Both the position numbers and the translations under genes were made by a program. Positions 1 to 9,059 of a DNA stretch of 64,000 nucleotides are shown one piece after another (the stretch's first letter is position 1; every line of letters begins with the position of its first letter). The stretch lies in assembly GCA_949358305.1 (NCBI GenBank), contig OX442314.1, forward strand, positions 49,050,581 to 49,114,580. The letters run 5' to 3'. The stretch comes from Strigamia acuminata (lineage: Eukaryota; Arthropoda; Chilopoda; Geophilomorpha; Linotaeniidae). Under the pieces are notes generated by a model. It worked only from the letters and a program-made list of their open reading frames with translations, did no database searches and had not been told where the DNA came from.

Positions 1-234
1 ACAGCGAAATGTAAAAATGTAAAACATTAAATTTTCTTTTCATTTTAAATAAAACCCATAAATTAAGTTATAGTTGTACTTTTATTTTAACTTGTTATGT
101 GCAAATGTAATGAGTAAATGACTGCAGTTGTAAAATTTATCAAAATTATATTTGAAATCATGACGTAAAAATATACAAATTCAAACGAGCATTTCTTGAA
201 TAAACAATTACATCAACTCCCAAGTCACTGTCGG

Positions 235-1285
235 TCTCTATTGATTCAACAAATGTTAAATCCATGTTAAAATTAAATTGGGATAGAATTATGACATAGA
301 TTTAGCATAGCATCGACATTAACGGTCTACACCGATTCAACACAGAGCGGTCTATGTTAATTCAACATAAATCGGTCTATGTTGATTCAACATAGAGCGG
401 TCTATGTTAAATCTATGTTAAATTTATTTTGGGATAGAACAGTGACGTAGATTTAGCATCACATCGACATTAACGGTCTACATAGATTCAACGCAGAGCC
501 TTCTATGTTAATTAAACATAAATCGGTCTATGTTGATTCAACATAGAGCGGTCTATGTTAAATCTATGTTAAATTTATTTTGGGATAGAACAGTGACGTA
601 GATTTAGCATCACATCTACATTAACGGTCTACATAGATTCAACACAGAGCCTTCTATGTTAATTCAACATAAATCGGTCTATGTTGATTCAACATAGAGC
701 GGTCTATGTTAAATCTATGTTAAATTTATTTTGGGATAGAACAGTGACGTAGATTTAGCATCACATCTACATTAACGGTCTACATAGATTCAACACAGGG
801 CCTTCTATGTTAATTCAACATCAATCGCTCTATGTTGATTCAACATAGAGCGGTCTATGTTAAATCTATGTTAAATTAAATTGGGATAGAACATTGACAT
901 AGATTTAACATCGCATCTATATCAACAGGTCTATGCAGATTCAACACAGAGCGGTCTACACAGATTCAACATCAATCGCTCTATGTTGATTCAACATAGA
1001 ACAGTCTATGTTAAATCTATGTTAAATTAAATTGGGATAGAACATTGACATAGATTTAACATCGAATCTATATCAACAGGTCTATGCAGATTCAACACAG
1101 AGCGGTCTACACAGATTCAACATCAATCGCTCTATGTTAATTCAACATAGAGCATTCTATGTTAAATCTATGTTAAATTAAATTGGGATAGAACATTGAC
1201 ATAGATTTAACATCGAATCTATATCAACAGGTCTATGCAGATTCAACACAGAGCGGTCTATATAGATTCTATGTAGATTCGATCA
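235..1285. repeat. 151-bp tandem satellite, about 7 copies
   Basis: The anchor GGGATAGAA recurs at 280, 431, 582, 733, 883, 1034 and 1185, giving a period of 151 bp (once 150). Each unit contains internal short inverted motifs of the type TCTATGTTGATTCAACATAGA. The first four and last three units form two subfamilies (TTTATTTTGGG versus AAATTAAATTGGG). The array ends within about 20 bp of the zinc-finger reading frame. Confidence 0.93.
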
Positions 1286-1302
1286 TCTGTGCTACCTGGG
1301 AC

Positions 1303-2061
1303 GAATGCAATCTGTGTGATTATTCGTGTTTACGCTATTCACTTTTGAAATGGCACATGCTTAAACACACTGGTGAAAAGCCTTTCAAATGTCAAATGTG
1401 TTCACTTTCATTTCGACTTAAAACTTACATGACTGTCCACATGCGAATTCACACTGGAGAAAAACCGTTCAAGTGCCATTTGTGTGATTATTCTTGCAAT
1501 CAAAATGGGAACTTAAAAACACATATATTAACGCATTCAGGAGAAAAACCGTTCAAGTGCCATTTGTGTGATTATTCTTGCAATCAAAATGGGGATTTAA
1601 GAAGGCATCTATTAATCCATTCAGGAGAAAAACCATTCAAGTGCAATTTTTGTGATTATTCCTGTATTGGAAGTGGGACTTTAAGGAGACATTTAGCCAT
1701 ACATACAGGGAAAAAACCATTCAAGTGTCATTTGTGTGCTTATTCCAGCAGTGAAAGTGGAAATTTAAAGAGACATCTATTAACCCACACAGGAGAAAAA
1801 CCATTCAAGTGTCATTTGTGTGCTTATTCCAGCAGTGAAAGTGGAAATTTAAAGAGACATCTATTAACCCACACAGGAGAAAAACCATTCAAGTGTCATT
1901 CGTGTGATTATTGTAGTAATCGAAATGAGACTTTAAAAACACATCTTTTAACCCATACTGGAGAAAACCCGTTCAAGTGTCATTTGTGTGCTTATTCTTG
2001 CAATCAAAGTGGGAACTTAAAAACACATCTATTAACCCACACAGGAGAAAAAGCATTTTAA
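1303..2061 (+). CDS. C2H2 zinc-finger protein, 3' exon (nine tandem fingers)
   Basis: Sequence-specific DNA-binding protein of the Krueppel-type C2H2 class, presumably nuclear. The frame opens upstream of the first ATG (1345): a complete finger begins with the Cys codon at 1306, so this is the 3' part of a larger gene whose earlier exon is not visible. Nine fingers follow with canonical TGEKPFKC linkers. The protein ends abruptly after TGEKAF, with no C-terminal domain. Fingers six and seven (1717-1800 and 1801-1884) look identical at the nucleotide level, a fresh 84-bp duplication, and most of the others are near-copies (FKCHLCDYSCNQNG). The exon start probably lies at an AG around 1276-1300, just past the 151-bp satellite. 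No KRAB, ZAD or BTB domain is present in the visible part. Confidence 0.85.
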   Translation, partial: ECNLCDYSCLRYSLLKWHMLKHTGEKPFKCQMCSLSFRLKTYMTVHMRIHTGEKPFKCHLCDYSCNQNGNLKTHILTHSGEKPFKCHLCDYSCNQNGDLRRHLLIHSGEKPFKCNFCDYSCIGSGTLRRHLAIHTGKKPFKCHLCAYSSSESGNLKRHLLTHTGEKPFKCHLCAYSSSESGNLKRHLLTHTGEKPFKCHSCDYCSNRNETLKTHLLTHTGENPFKCHLCAYSCNQSGNLKTHLLTHTGEKAF

Positions 2062-3567
2062 GCAGGAATATAAATTTAAAAACGTTTGTTTTCTTCATTC
2101 TGTTTATAATTCTTAAATTCAAACGCTGATTTTTGGTTTTGTTAATGCATTTAACTTTTTAAAAATAACATATGGTATATACAGTATATTTATTACTTTG
2201 AATTCTTGACAAGTGGAACTGTGTATTTTTCTCTGTTCATTTCCAATTTTAAAAGACTTTTACTTCTACGTACGTCACGTTCTTGCGTTGTAAATGAAAT
2301 ATAAAAATTTCTTCCGCTTCTGTATTTTATGCATAAATATGTATTTTTGTCTATTTCTGATTAAAATTTTTCAAGTTGAAAAACAATCATTTTACATCGT
2401 TCAATAAGAATTCCAAGCATTCATTTTGCTGTAGGTGCTCAAATTGATTTATATGCAAAATTGAGTTTTAATGTTTAGCAAAGACAAAAGTTTAATTTGT
2501 AAACAATAAATGCTACTTTGGGGAAAAAAATTGACCATTTGATTTGAGGAAACGGATCATTGTAGCAAATATTAAACGCTAAAATTCATCCAATATAATC
2601 GTATCATAACGTACGCGCGACGTGTATTATGGAATTGCTACGCGGACAGAATCTCAGATTTCATCGGTATTATTATCTGGTTTTCATTACAATTTAAAAA
2701 GGGAAAAAAAAAAACATTTTTATTCAATTAGCTCGGAAATTCATTTTTGGTGCGGTGTATACAGTATATTACTTTGAATTCTTGACAAGTGGAACTGTAT
2801 ATTTTTCTCTGTCCATTTCCAATTTTAAAACACTTTTACCTCTACGTACATCACGTTCTTGCGTTGTAAATGAAATATAGAAATTTCTTACACTTCTGTA
2901 TTTTATGCATATTCTTGTATTTTTTTCTATTTCTGATTAAAAATTTTAAAGTTGAAAAACAATCATTTTCCATCGTTCAATAAGAATTCTAAGCATTTAA
3001 ATGATTACATTTTGCTGTAGGTGCTCAAATTGATTTATATGCAAAATTGAGTTTTAATGTTTAGGAAAGACAAAAGTTTAATTTGTAGACAATAAATGCT
3101 ACTTTGGGCATAAAATTGAGCATTTGATTTGAAGAAACGGACCATTGTAGCAAATATTATTTAGAAAAACACTGATGCGATTTTCTTGTTCAAGAATTCT
3201 AGTTATATGTAAACTACAGTGTTCTCCAGTCTACTACTAAAAAGCCCACAATTAAATTTTTGCTACAAAAAGTGAATTTCTTTAAAAATGCAAGCTAAAC
3301 GCTAAAATTCATCCAACATAATTGTATCATAACGTACGCGGTCAGAATCTCAGATTTCGTCGGTATTATTATCTGGTTTTTTATTAGAATTTAGAAAGAG
3401 AAAAAATTTTTTTTATTTAATTTGCTCGGAAATTCATTTTTATTTTAGTTTTCTTATTTTTAGATGTCAAAAAATATTTTTTAGCAAATTTCGGTCGTAA
3501 ATTTTCAAATGTATATGTCTATATTTAATTTTTTGAGTGTAAGAGGAATAAATAATTCGAATATAAA
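2062..3567. repeat. Non-coding A/T-rich DNA with a two-copy direct duplication
   Basis: No convincing gene. A block starting near 2176 (ATACAGTATAT... GAATTCTTGACAAGTGG) recurs from about 2758, and its end (CGCTAAAATTCATCCAA) recurs near 2576 and 3301. The second copy carries about 150 bp extra around 3150-3295. The copies have diverged by scattered substitutions, so the duplication is not recent. Confidence 0.75.
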
Positions 3568-3998
3568 ATGTTAGTCGTTTGTTCCCTAATCAAATCAATC
3601 CTGTTATGTTTCAACATTACCAAAACGTTTTGAAAGGAAGCCGAACCAAAAACATTTGGAATATCTCCGGCGATCAATTTTTCCACTTCAGGAAAAAATT
3701 GTGCGGTTTTCTGCAACAAAATGACGTGCATGAAACTGAAAAAAAATCAAATTACAGAGTGGAAATTGTGAATTTATTAGTCACAACTTGCATTCTGTAA
3801 TTTGATTCCGTTTCCGTTTCCATCACGCCATTTTGTTGCAGAAAATCGCGCAAGTTTGACGGATCGCCGCCATGTCGGTGAAAAATTGATCGCTACAGAT
3901 ATTCCGAACGATTTTAGTTCGGCTTCCATTCTTAGTCACAATTGACGATTCCACCTCGCAACACGAATGATTTGATTAGGAAGCAAAGACGTGTTAAA
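3568..3998. mobile_element. Foldback / MITE-like element
   Basis: The whole 430 bp is an imperfect palindrome centred near 3785. The outer arms contain CCTAATCAAATCA (about 3585) and its complement TGATTTGATTAGG (about 3967). Inner arms pair GGAAGCCGAAC with GTTCGGCTTCC and TTTTCTGCAACAAAATG with CATTTTGTTGCAGAAAA. No transposase is encoded. I cannot define a target duplication, so the superfamily is unknown. Confidence 0.75.
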
Positions 3999-5089
3999 TA
4001 GGGGATGTGAAAGAACGTACTGATGACGTGAAAGTATACGTCAGGGAAACATTCCCCGGCACGTTAAAGAAATGTGACTGCAAGGGGGATGGCATTTTTT
4101 GTAACCAATCGTTTGTAACTGTGAAAAATTAAGTGTTTTTAATTAATAAGAAATGTCGGTTGTTTGCTGATTTATGGCGACGTTATTGTTGTAGAATCTA
4201 ATACAATCTGGTAATTGGTTTTCCTGCCCTGCTGATGCTTCACTGCCAAGCAGCTTTGAGTTTGTTTCCCTTTTATGAATACACACAATTCTGTTTTTAG
4301 TTTTTACACTGTAGACACATTCCAGAAGAAAACGTGTGAAAAAAGCCAAACAATTAGGAATTTTCCTACTTTCTAGAAAGTTACAAGTATTGGAAATATT
4401 TTTCCTTAAAATTTAAATCGAATTTTAAAAAGACAATTTTATTCATCTTGTCTTCTGAATCAATGTACAAAACATCGCTTTTTAGTCACGATTAAGCCGC
4501 TTCAGATGAAAACTAAGTCATTTCTGTGCTCGAATATTCAATTCTGTACACTTTGGTGGAGCAAGTTATTGCCATTTGCAAAATCAGGACAGAGATACAC
4601 AGTTACCTATCTTTGCTTCTCTACCATCTGAGAACGAAAATTCATAAGACTGACGTGCAAATGCAAGTGCGCAGTAGAAATTACATTTCAGGTGACAATT
4701 GCACCATCGAAGGGAAACACCCATTTCTCATTTCTCACAATTATGTTCAAATTAAATCACGATACAAAATTCATAGTTTTCTCAAAAGTCTGTAAAGCTA
4801 AAGAAATACTTTCATCCCGGATTCGGTTTCAAGGACCGTTGGAGGAATGTTTACGCTTTGCCACATCACCAAATCGTGAATCGTGTCACCTGGAATTCTG
4901 TACATACTAGCTAGTTCAGAATATCTACAATTAATAAGAAAGCACGAAGTATTCAGCAAAATCAAATATCATCGATTAACAATTGCAATATCAACCGAAT
5001 TCGAGAAACAACTTGTTACACAAAACTTCTAAGAAATAATCAAGAGGAATACCTTGAGTTAAAACTTGTAACGATGGAAATAGGAACAA
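3999..5089. other. No recognisable gene
   Basis: A/T-rich DNA with only short overlapping frames. I see no repeat family, splice pattern or RNA gene here. Confidence 0.5.
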
Positions 5090-5497
5090 GTGAATAGCCT
5101 TTACCCTTTCCAATTATGTATTGACACCATTTTTCAATTTCATTTTCTACTCTTTCTACTCTTCTACCCCGCGATTCATAATATGAAGCAAAAATATCCC
5201 TCATGGACTGGGTTTAAGACTGTGAAAACGTTGCTAGTGCCACATCCTGATGGCGTATTTCTAAATCCATTTACTAACATACAAACATTACGAATTGTAG
5301 TTTCAAAGGGTACAGACGTGAAGAAGTTAGCTGATTGGATCCAAACGCTTCCAATTATGGATCTGGTAATTAACTATAAGATTTCATCAGGGATCCCAAA
5401 ATTATTCAGACGCATGAATACTTTATGGGCCAGCAAAGGGAAATCACAATTAAAAACAATCACTTTATCTGAGCGTACGTCGCAGGGGCGCAGGTGA
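5090..5497 (+). CDS. Hypothetical ORF or gene fragment
   Basis: An open frame of 135 codons with a hydrophobic N-terminal stretch (FHFLLFLLFYP) followed by a mixed, globular-looking segment (residues about 45-125, with TLRIVVSKGTDVKKLADWIQ). The second half reads like real protein, possibly one exon or a decayed copy of a gene. I recognise no domain. The ATG at 5090 may not be the start. No neighbouring exons were identified, and it ends immediately before the 31-bp minisatellite. Confidence 0.3.
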   Translation: MNSLYPFQLCIDTIFQFHFLLFLLFYPAIHNMKQKYPSWTGFKTVKTLLVPHPDGVFLNPFTNIQTLRIVVSKGTDVKKLADWIQTLPIMDLVINYKISSGIPKLFRRMNTLWASKGKSQLKTITLSERTSQGRR

Positions 5498-5517
5498 CAA
5501 GACACTCAAAAACAACA

Positions 5518-5800
5518 GATTTTGATGAATTGCGAGTGAATTTGTTGAGATTTTGATGAATTGCGAGTGAATTTGTTGGGATTTTGATGAATTGCGAGTG
5601 TATTTGTTGAGATTTTGATGAATTGCGAGTGTATTTGTTGAGATTTTGATGAATTGCGAGTGAATTTGTTGGGATTTTGATGAATTGCGAGTGTATTTGT
5701 TGAGATTTTGATGAATTGCGAGTGAATTTGTTGGGATTTTGATGAATTGCGAGTGAATTTGTTGAGATTTTGATGAATTGCGAGTGACTTTGCTGAGCTT
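5518..5800. repeat. 31-bp minisatellite, nine copies
   Basis: GATGAATTGCGAGTG recurs at 5524, 5555, 5586, 5617, 5648, 5679, 5710, 5741 and 5772, an exact 31-bp period with two alternating variants (GTGAATTTG/GTGTATTTG and TTGAG/TTGGG). Because 31 is not a multiple of three, the open frames across it are repeat artefacts. Confidence 0.95.
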
Positions 5801-5863
5801 GTAAATGCTATGTTGAAAGCCATTTGCTAAATTTTTAAATAAACTAAATTAAATAATGCAGTT

Positions 5864-5880
5864 TTTATTCCATTTTTATT
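5864..5880 (-). terminator. Poly(A) signals of PRPF3
   Basis: TTTATT at 5864-5869 and again at 5875-5880 reads AATAAA on the minus strand, 37-55 bp past the PRPF3 stop codon. Confidence 0.6.
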
Positions 5881-5916
5881 TCGCCAACACTACACACATG
5901 TCAAAGCAATGAAGAA

Positions 5917-7707
5917 CTAATCAGCCGATTCCAAAATTGCCCCACTCAACGCCAAATCCCAGTAATGTTCCACGCCATGCTTTTTAAAATAACTTCTGGC
6001 TTGGTTTTCCATCGGACACACCTTGAACTTGACATTCCCAAAAGACCGGTACTTGACCGTGCCCTCCCAAACCAAAACGCAGCTATTTCCTTCGTCCGCG
6101 CTCCACTTTATCCTGCTCATCATCAGCCTCTTGAACTTCCTCTGCTGCTTCGGCCCGCCTTCCACAACCACGACATTGCAGTCGCCATGCAGCAACACGA
6201 ACCCGCTCATGTGCAGCTGCGTGCAATTCGTCTCCACCTTGAACTTGCTCGACGGATTCCTCAAATCGCGCACGCGATAAACAGAGACAAAAACCCCCAG
6301 AGAAACGTCCTCCTTCATCTTTCGCACTTTCTTCTCCCTCTTCTCGTCCTCCGTCAACATCCGCGACGCGTTCGCCGCCAAATGCACTTCCTGTCGCTTG
6401 GCCACCTGCGCGCGCACGTGCGCCTCGATCTTCGTCGGGTCCTGCACGGCTTCCCCACCGAGGACTCTCATCATGTTTTCAATCCGAAGCTTCGGGGCCG
6501 GCGCCGGCTCCAGGCCCAGCCTGATCTTCTCTTCTTTGTCTTTCTGGGTGTCGCGACGGCTCATCCGACGGAGCTTCTTCTTTTCCTTCGCGGTGAGGAA
6601 GATCGGTTGCAGGACGGGCTTGGTCGGTTCGCTCGGCGGTCGCATCGTTCGCGGATGTTCTATGAGGTTGGTCAAACCCGGAAATTTCTCCGCCAGAGAG
6701 ACGTGGTCGCTGTCGACCACGTCGAGCGTGTTGGCGTGTCCGATGATCGCCTGGTCCCACCACTCGACGTCCGGGATCTGGTCGTCCGACAAGGGCGCGA
6801 TCGGGGCGATCAGCGCGAGTTTGGTCGTGGTGGAAATGCCGGTCTTCTTCGCCGATTCCGAGATTTCTTGCTGCAGCTTTTCCAGTTGGAGTTTGGTGCG
6901 AAATCGCTGCGCAATCTGCACGAATTTGCCCTGCTCGTGGAAGCGGAAAAGCCGTTTGGGTCTTTGCGCGTCTTTGCCGTCGACTCGGGGGTCGAAGTAC
7001 GCGTTTTTGTCGGCGAAAACGCGTTCTTGGGGGACTTTGCTGTCGGTGTAGTGCTCCTTGAGTTTGGCACGAATGTTCGCCTTGAGTGTAGGGACTCGTC
7101 TGGAGAATTGTATTTCGTTTCCGGACACGTCGACGGTTTTTCCTTCTTCGTTTAAGATGAGCGGCTTCGGGCCGGACAAAAAAGCGGGAATTTCGAGTTT
7201 TGGTTTGATGGTTGTCGGCAATTGCGGGAGGATGATCGGCGGTCGTGCGACTAAAGCGTCGGATTGGATTTGATCGAGGGCTTTTTTTCGTTCGTTGATG
7301 GTTCGTCGGGCGAGTTCCATCATTTCTTTGATTTTCGACGTCGACATGGAGGTTGGGTTGGACTGGGGTTCTTGTTCCGGGATTTTAGTCGCTTCTTTTG
7401 CATCGTTGTCCGGGTTTTTCGGTTGGGGCGTTTGGTGGTTGTTGTCGTCGTCGGAGTCGTGTTTGCGGTGTCGTTTGGAAGTTTTGGTTTCGTGTCGGGA
7501 TGAGTGGGAAAATTTTTTCGCGCGGTTTTCGTCGTCGGAGTCGTGTTTGCGGTGTTTTTTGGCGTTTTTCGGTTCGTGACGGGTTGGGCATTTTTTTTTC
7601 GCCTCGTGGTGGTCGTCGTGGTCGTCGTAGTCGTCGTCGTGGTGGCGCCGTTTCTTTGCGTTTTGGGATTTGGAGAGTGGTGAAGACGTTTTGTTTGATT
7701 TCGGCAT
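5917..7707 (-). CDS. Prpf3: U4/U6 small nuclear ribonucleoprotein Prp3 (PRPF3)
   Basis: A spliceosomal protein that binds U4/U6 di-snRNA and is needed for assembly of the U4/U6.U5 tri-snRNP in the nucleus. The 596-residue product has the two hallmark parts. The central Prp3 domain (about residues 200-450) contains RPKRLFRFHEQGKFVQIAQ, a PDVEWWD motif and LTAKEKKKLRRMSRR. The C-terminal ferredoxin-like domain (about 460-590; DUF1115) contains CTQLHMSGFVLLHGDCNVVVV and ends ARSYFKKHGVEHYWDLAL. The N-terminal 110 residues are a charged Lys/His/Asp-rich tail with two imitation repeats (KHRKHDSDDEN, RHRKHDSDDDN). The PWI domain of vertebrate PRPF3 (683 residues) is not visible. The coding region is one uninterrupted exon. 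Start ATG at 7707; divergent from the gene at 8031. Confidence 0.95.
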   Translation of the reverse strand: MPKSNKTSSPLSKSQNAKKRRHHDDDYDDHDDHHEAKKKCPTRHEPKNAKKHRKHDSDDENRAKKFSHSSRHETKTSKRHRKHDSDDDNNHQTPQPKNPDNDAKEATKIPEQEPQSNPTSMSTSKIKEMMELARRTINERKKALDQIQSDALVARPPIILPQLPTTIKPKLEIPAFLSGPKPLILNEEGKTVDVSGNEIQFSRRVPTLKANIRAKLKEHYTDSKVPQERVFADKNAYFDPRVDGKDAQRPKRLFRFHEQGKFVQIAQRFRTKLQLEKLQQEISESAKKTGISTTTKLALIAPIAPLSDDQIPDVEWWDQAIIGHANTLDVVDSDHVSLAEKFPGLTNLIEHPRTMRPPSEPTKPVLQPIFLTAKEKKKLRRMSRRDTQKDKEEKIRLGLEPAPAPKLRIENMMRVLGGEAVQDPTKIEAHVRAQVAKRQEVHLAANASRMLTEDEKREKKVRKMKEDVSLGVFVSVYRVRDLRNPSSKFKVETNCTQLHMSGFVLLHGDCNVVVVEGGPKQQRKFKRLMMSRIKWSADEGNSCVLVWEGTVKYRSFGNVKFKVCPMENQARSYFKKHGVEHYWDLALSGAILESAD

Positions 7708-8030
7708 TTCGGATAAACTGGAAATGGAGAATTGTTTGCTGTGAAACGATGGGAATGGTGAATGAATGTGTTATTTACCGTTTATATGTGTCGGGCGTAC
7801 GTTTGAATAGCGTTGTTGGACCTAACGCGTCACCTGGTGACCAAAATGTAGTTGCATAAACCAAAACTAGGTTGCGTAAACCTTCTAGCTGATTGGTTCG
7901 TACCTTCATATGGTACAGTAACGTTTTTCAGCCTACCTAATCAGCATCTTGTAGGGTTGTTGATTATTATTATTAATTATTTACTTGGACCATCGAATCT
8001 CGTTAAACAAACTGACAAATTTATCTATCG
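7708..8030. promoter_or_regulatory. Divergent promoter region
   Basis: Only 323 bp separate the PRPF3 start (minus) from the ORF at 8031 (plus), so both probably share this promoter. It holds a near-palindrome CGCGTCACCTGGTGACC and a repeated motif GTTGCATAAACC / GTTGCGTAAACC (about 7851-7883). The assignment is positional, not proven. Confidence 0.4.
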
Positions 8031-8396
8031 ATGTTTAACCAACCAGAGCAAGTGAATGCGGCCGGCCCTCGTCCGGAAATCCACGAATGCGACACGATAG
8101 TTTCTCCCGAATTAAAAAAAAATATTTCTACTTTTTCTCCGGTATTGGATGGAGACGGTGCACGAGAGACAAAACAAGAACGCAGCGAAGGTGATGTCAC
8201 AAAAGTCGCGACTCCTCAAATTAAAAACGAAATCGCTGAAATTGCGTTGTTGCAGAAAAAAAATGCATATTTAGCACTTGTTAATTTACGTCCAAAAAAA
8301 AAAACAAATGTAGAAACTAGTGTGACGGGCGTGAAGGTCGAAGAAAATATTCAATATGGCATCAACAATGTTAATTGGGACAAACAACTAGAGTAA
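8031..8396 (+). CDS. Small protein of unknown function (121 aa)
   Basis: An intronless ORF of 121 codons followed by a good poly(A) signal. The product is hydrophilic and Lys/Glu-rich, with one short helical stretch (EIAEIALLQKKNAYLALVN) and no signal peptide or membrane segment. I recognise no family. Support for it being a gene comes from its position, divergent from PRPF3, the poly(A) signal at 8434, and a second partial copy of its 3' end at 33142-33245 that keeps the motif GVKVEENIQYGIN. That copy could also mean that the sequence belongs to a repeat family. Confidence 0.5.
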   Translation: MFNQPEQVNAAGPRPEIHECDTIVSPELKKNISTFSPVLDGDGARETKQERSEGDVTKVATPQIKNEIAEIALLQKKNAYLALVNLRPKKKTNVETSVTGVKVEENIQYGINNVNWDKQLE

Positions 8397-8433
8397 ACAA
8401 CAACTTATTTTATTTTCAGCTTAATAGAAACTT

Positions 8434-8439
8434 AATAAA
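8434..8439 (+). terminator. Poly(A) signal AATAAA
   Basis: AATAAA 38 bp after the stop codon of the 8031 ORF. The same signal is kept in the partial copy near 33236. Confidence 0.55.
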
Positions 8440-9059
8440 AACAGACCGTCTTATGTTGTTGCAAAAAACCCTAGTTATTCAACGAATGTTTAGTTTTATA
8501 ACATAATATACAGACTAGGGGATTGATTTGTAGACTATAGATGGATTAACTTACTACCGGTATACATTATAGTTAATCTATCGTGGTAACACATGGAATA
8601 AATTGAAAGACAATAGAATGTTATTTCTAGTGTTTTGTGTGGGTTCTGGGATTATATGTTTACAGCCTAGCTGTGTTGGATTTCTCTTCTTTTGAAATTT
8701 TGTAGATTGTTCTTTTATTATTTTTAATTTTTTAATTTTTTAATGAAAAGTAAATTTATGGATGAAGTAAAGGTTCAAAGGTTCATTGAGGGTCTACTGG
8801 AAAAACCAATGGATAGCAAATAAGTATAATATTTCCGTAATTTTCATGGAATAAAACGGCAAAAAGTGCACTAAAACCGGTTTATTAATTCAACCGGAGG
8901 TCGGAGAAATCTGAAAATACTTCAGGATACTAATATAGGTATGCTGGATTTAATGCCGTTGTCCGTTTGGCTCTACCTGCTATAGTTTTTGCGGAATCGT
9001 TGACGACAGACGGACAGACATGACCGTTTCATGAGACTTTCTAAACATAGAGTTTAGAA
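8440..9059. repeat. Non-coding DNA; part of a scattered paralogous segment
   Basis: 8486-8540 (ATGTTTAGTTTTATAACATAA...) matches 34700-34757, and 8580-8690 (GTGGTAACACATGGAATAAA... TGTTGGATTT) matches 35168-35280. Together with 8334-8438 versus 33142-33245, this is one ancestral segment now broken up at the second locus. Nothing recognisable remains at 8700-9059. Confidence 0.7.

Noticed and set aside
235-1285. CRISPR-like array
   Set aside because: The 151-bp units are contiguous satellite copies with no unique spacers, and the genome is eukaryotic.
5506-5823. 105-codon minus-strand frame with SQFIKIST repeats
   Set aside because: By-product of the 31-bp minisatellite.
5965-7155. Long plus-strand open frame (396 codons) opposite PRPF3
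   Set aside because: Shadow of the G/C-rich PRPF3 coding sequence; no recognisable protein, while the minus strand is unmistakably PRPF3.
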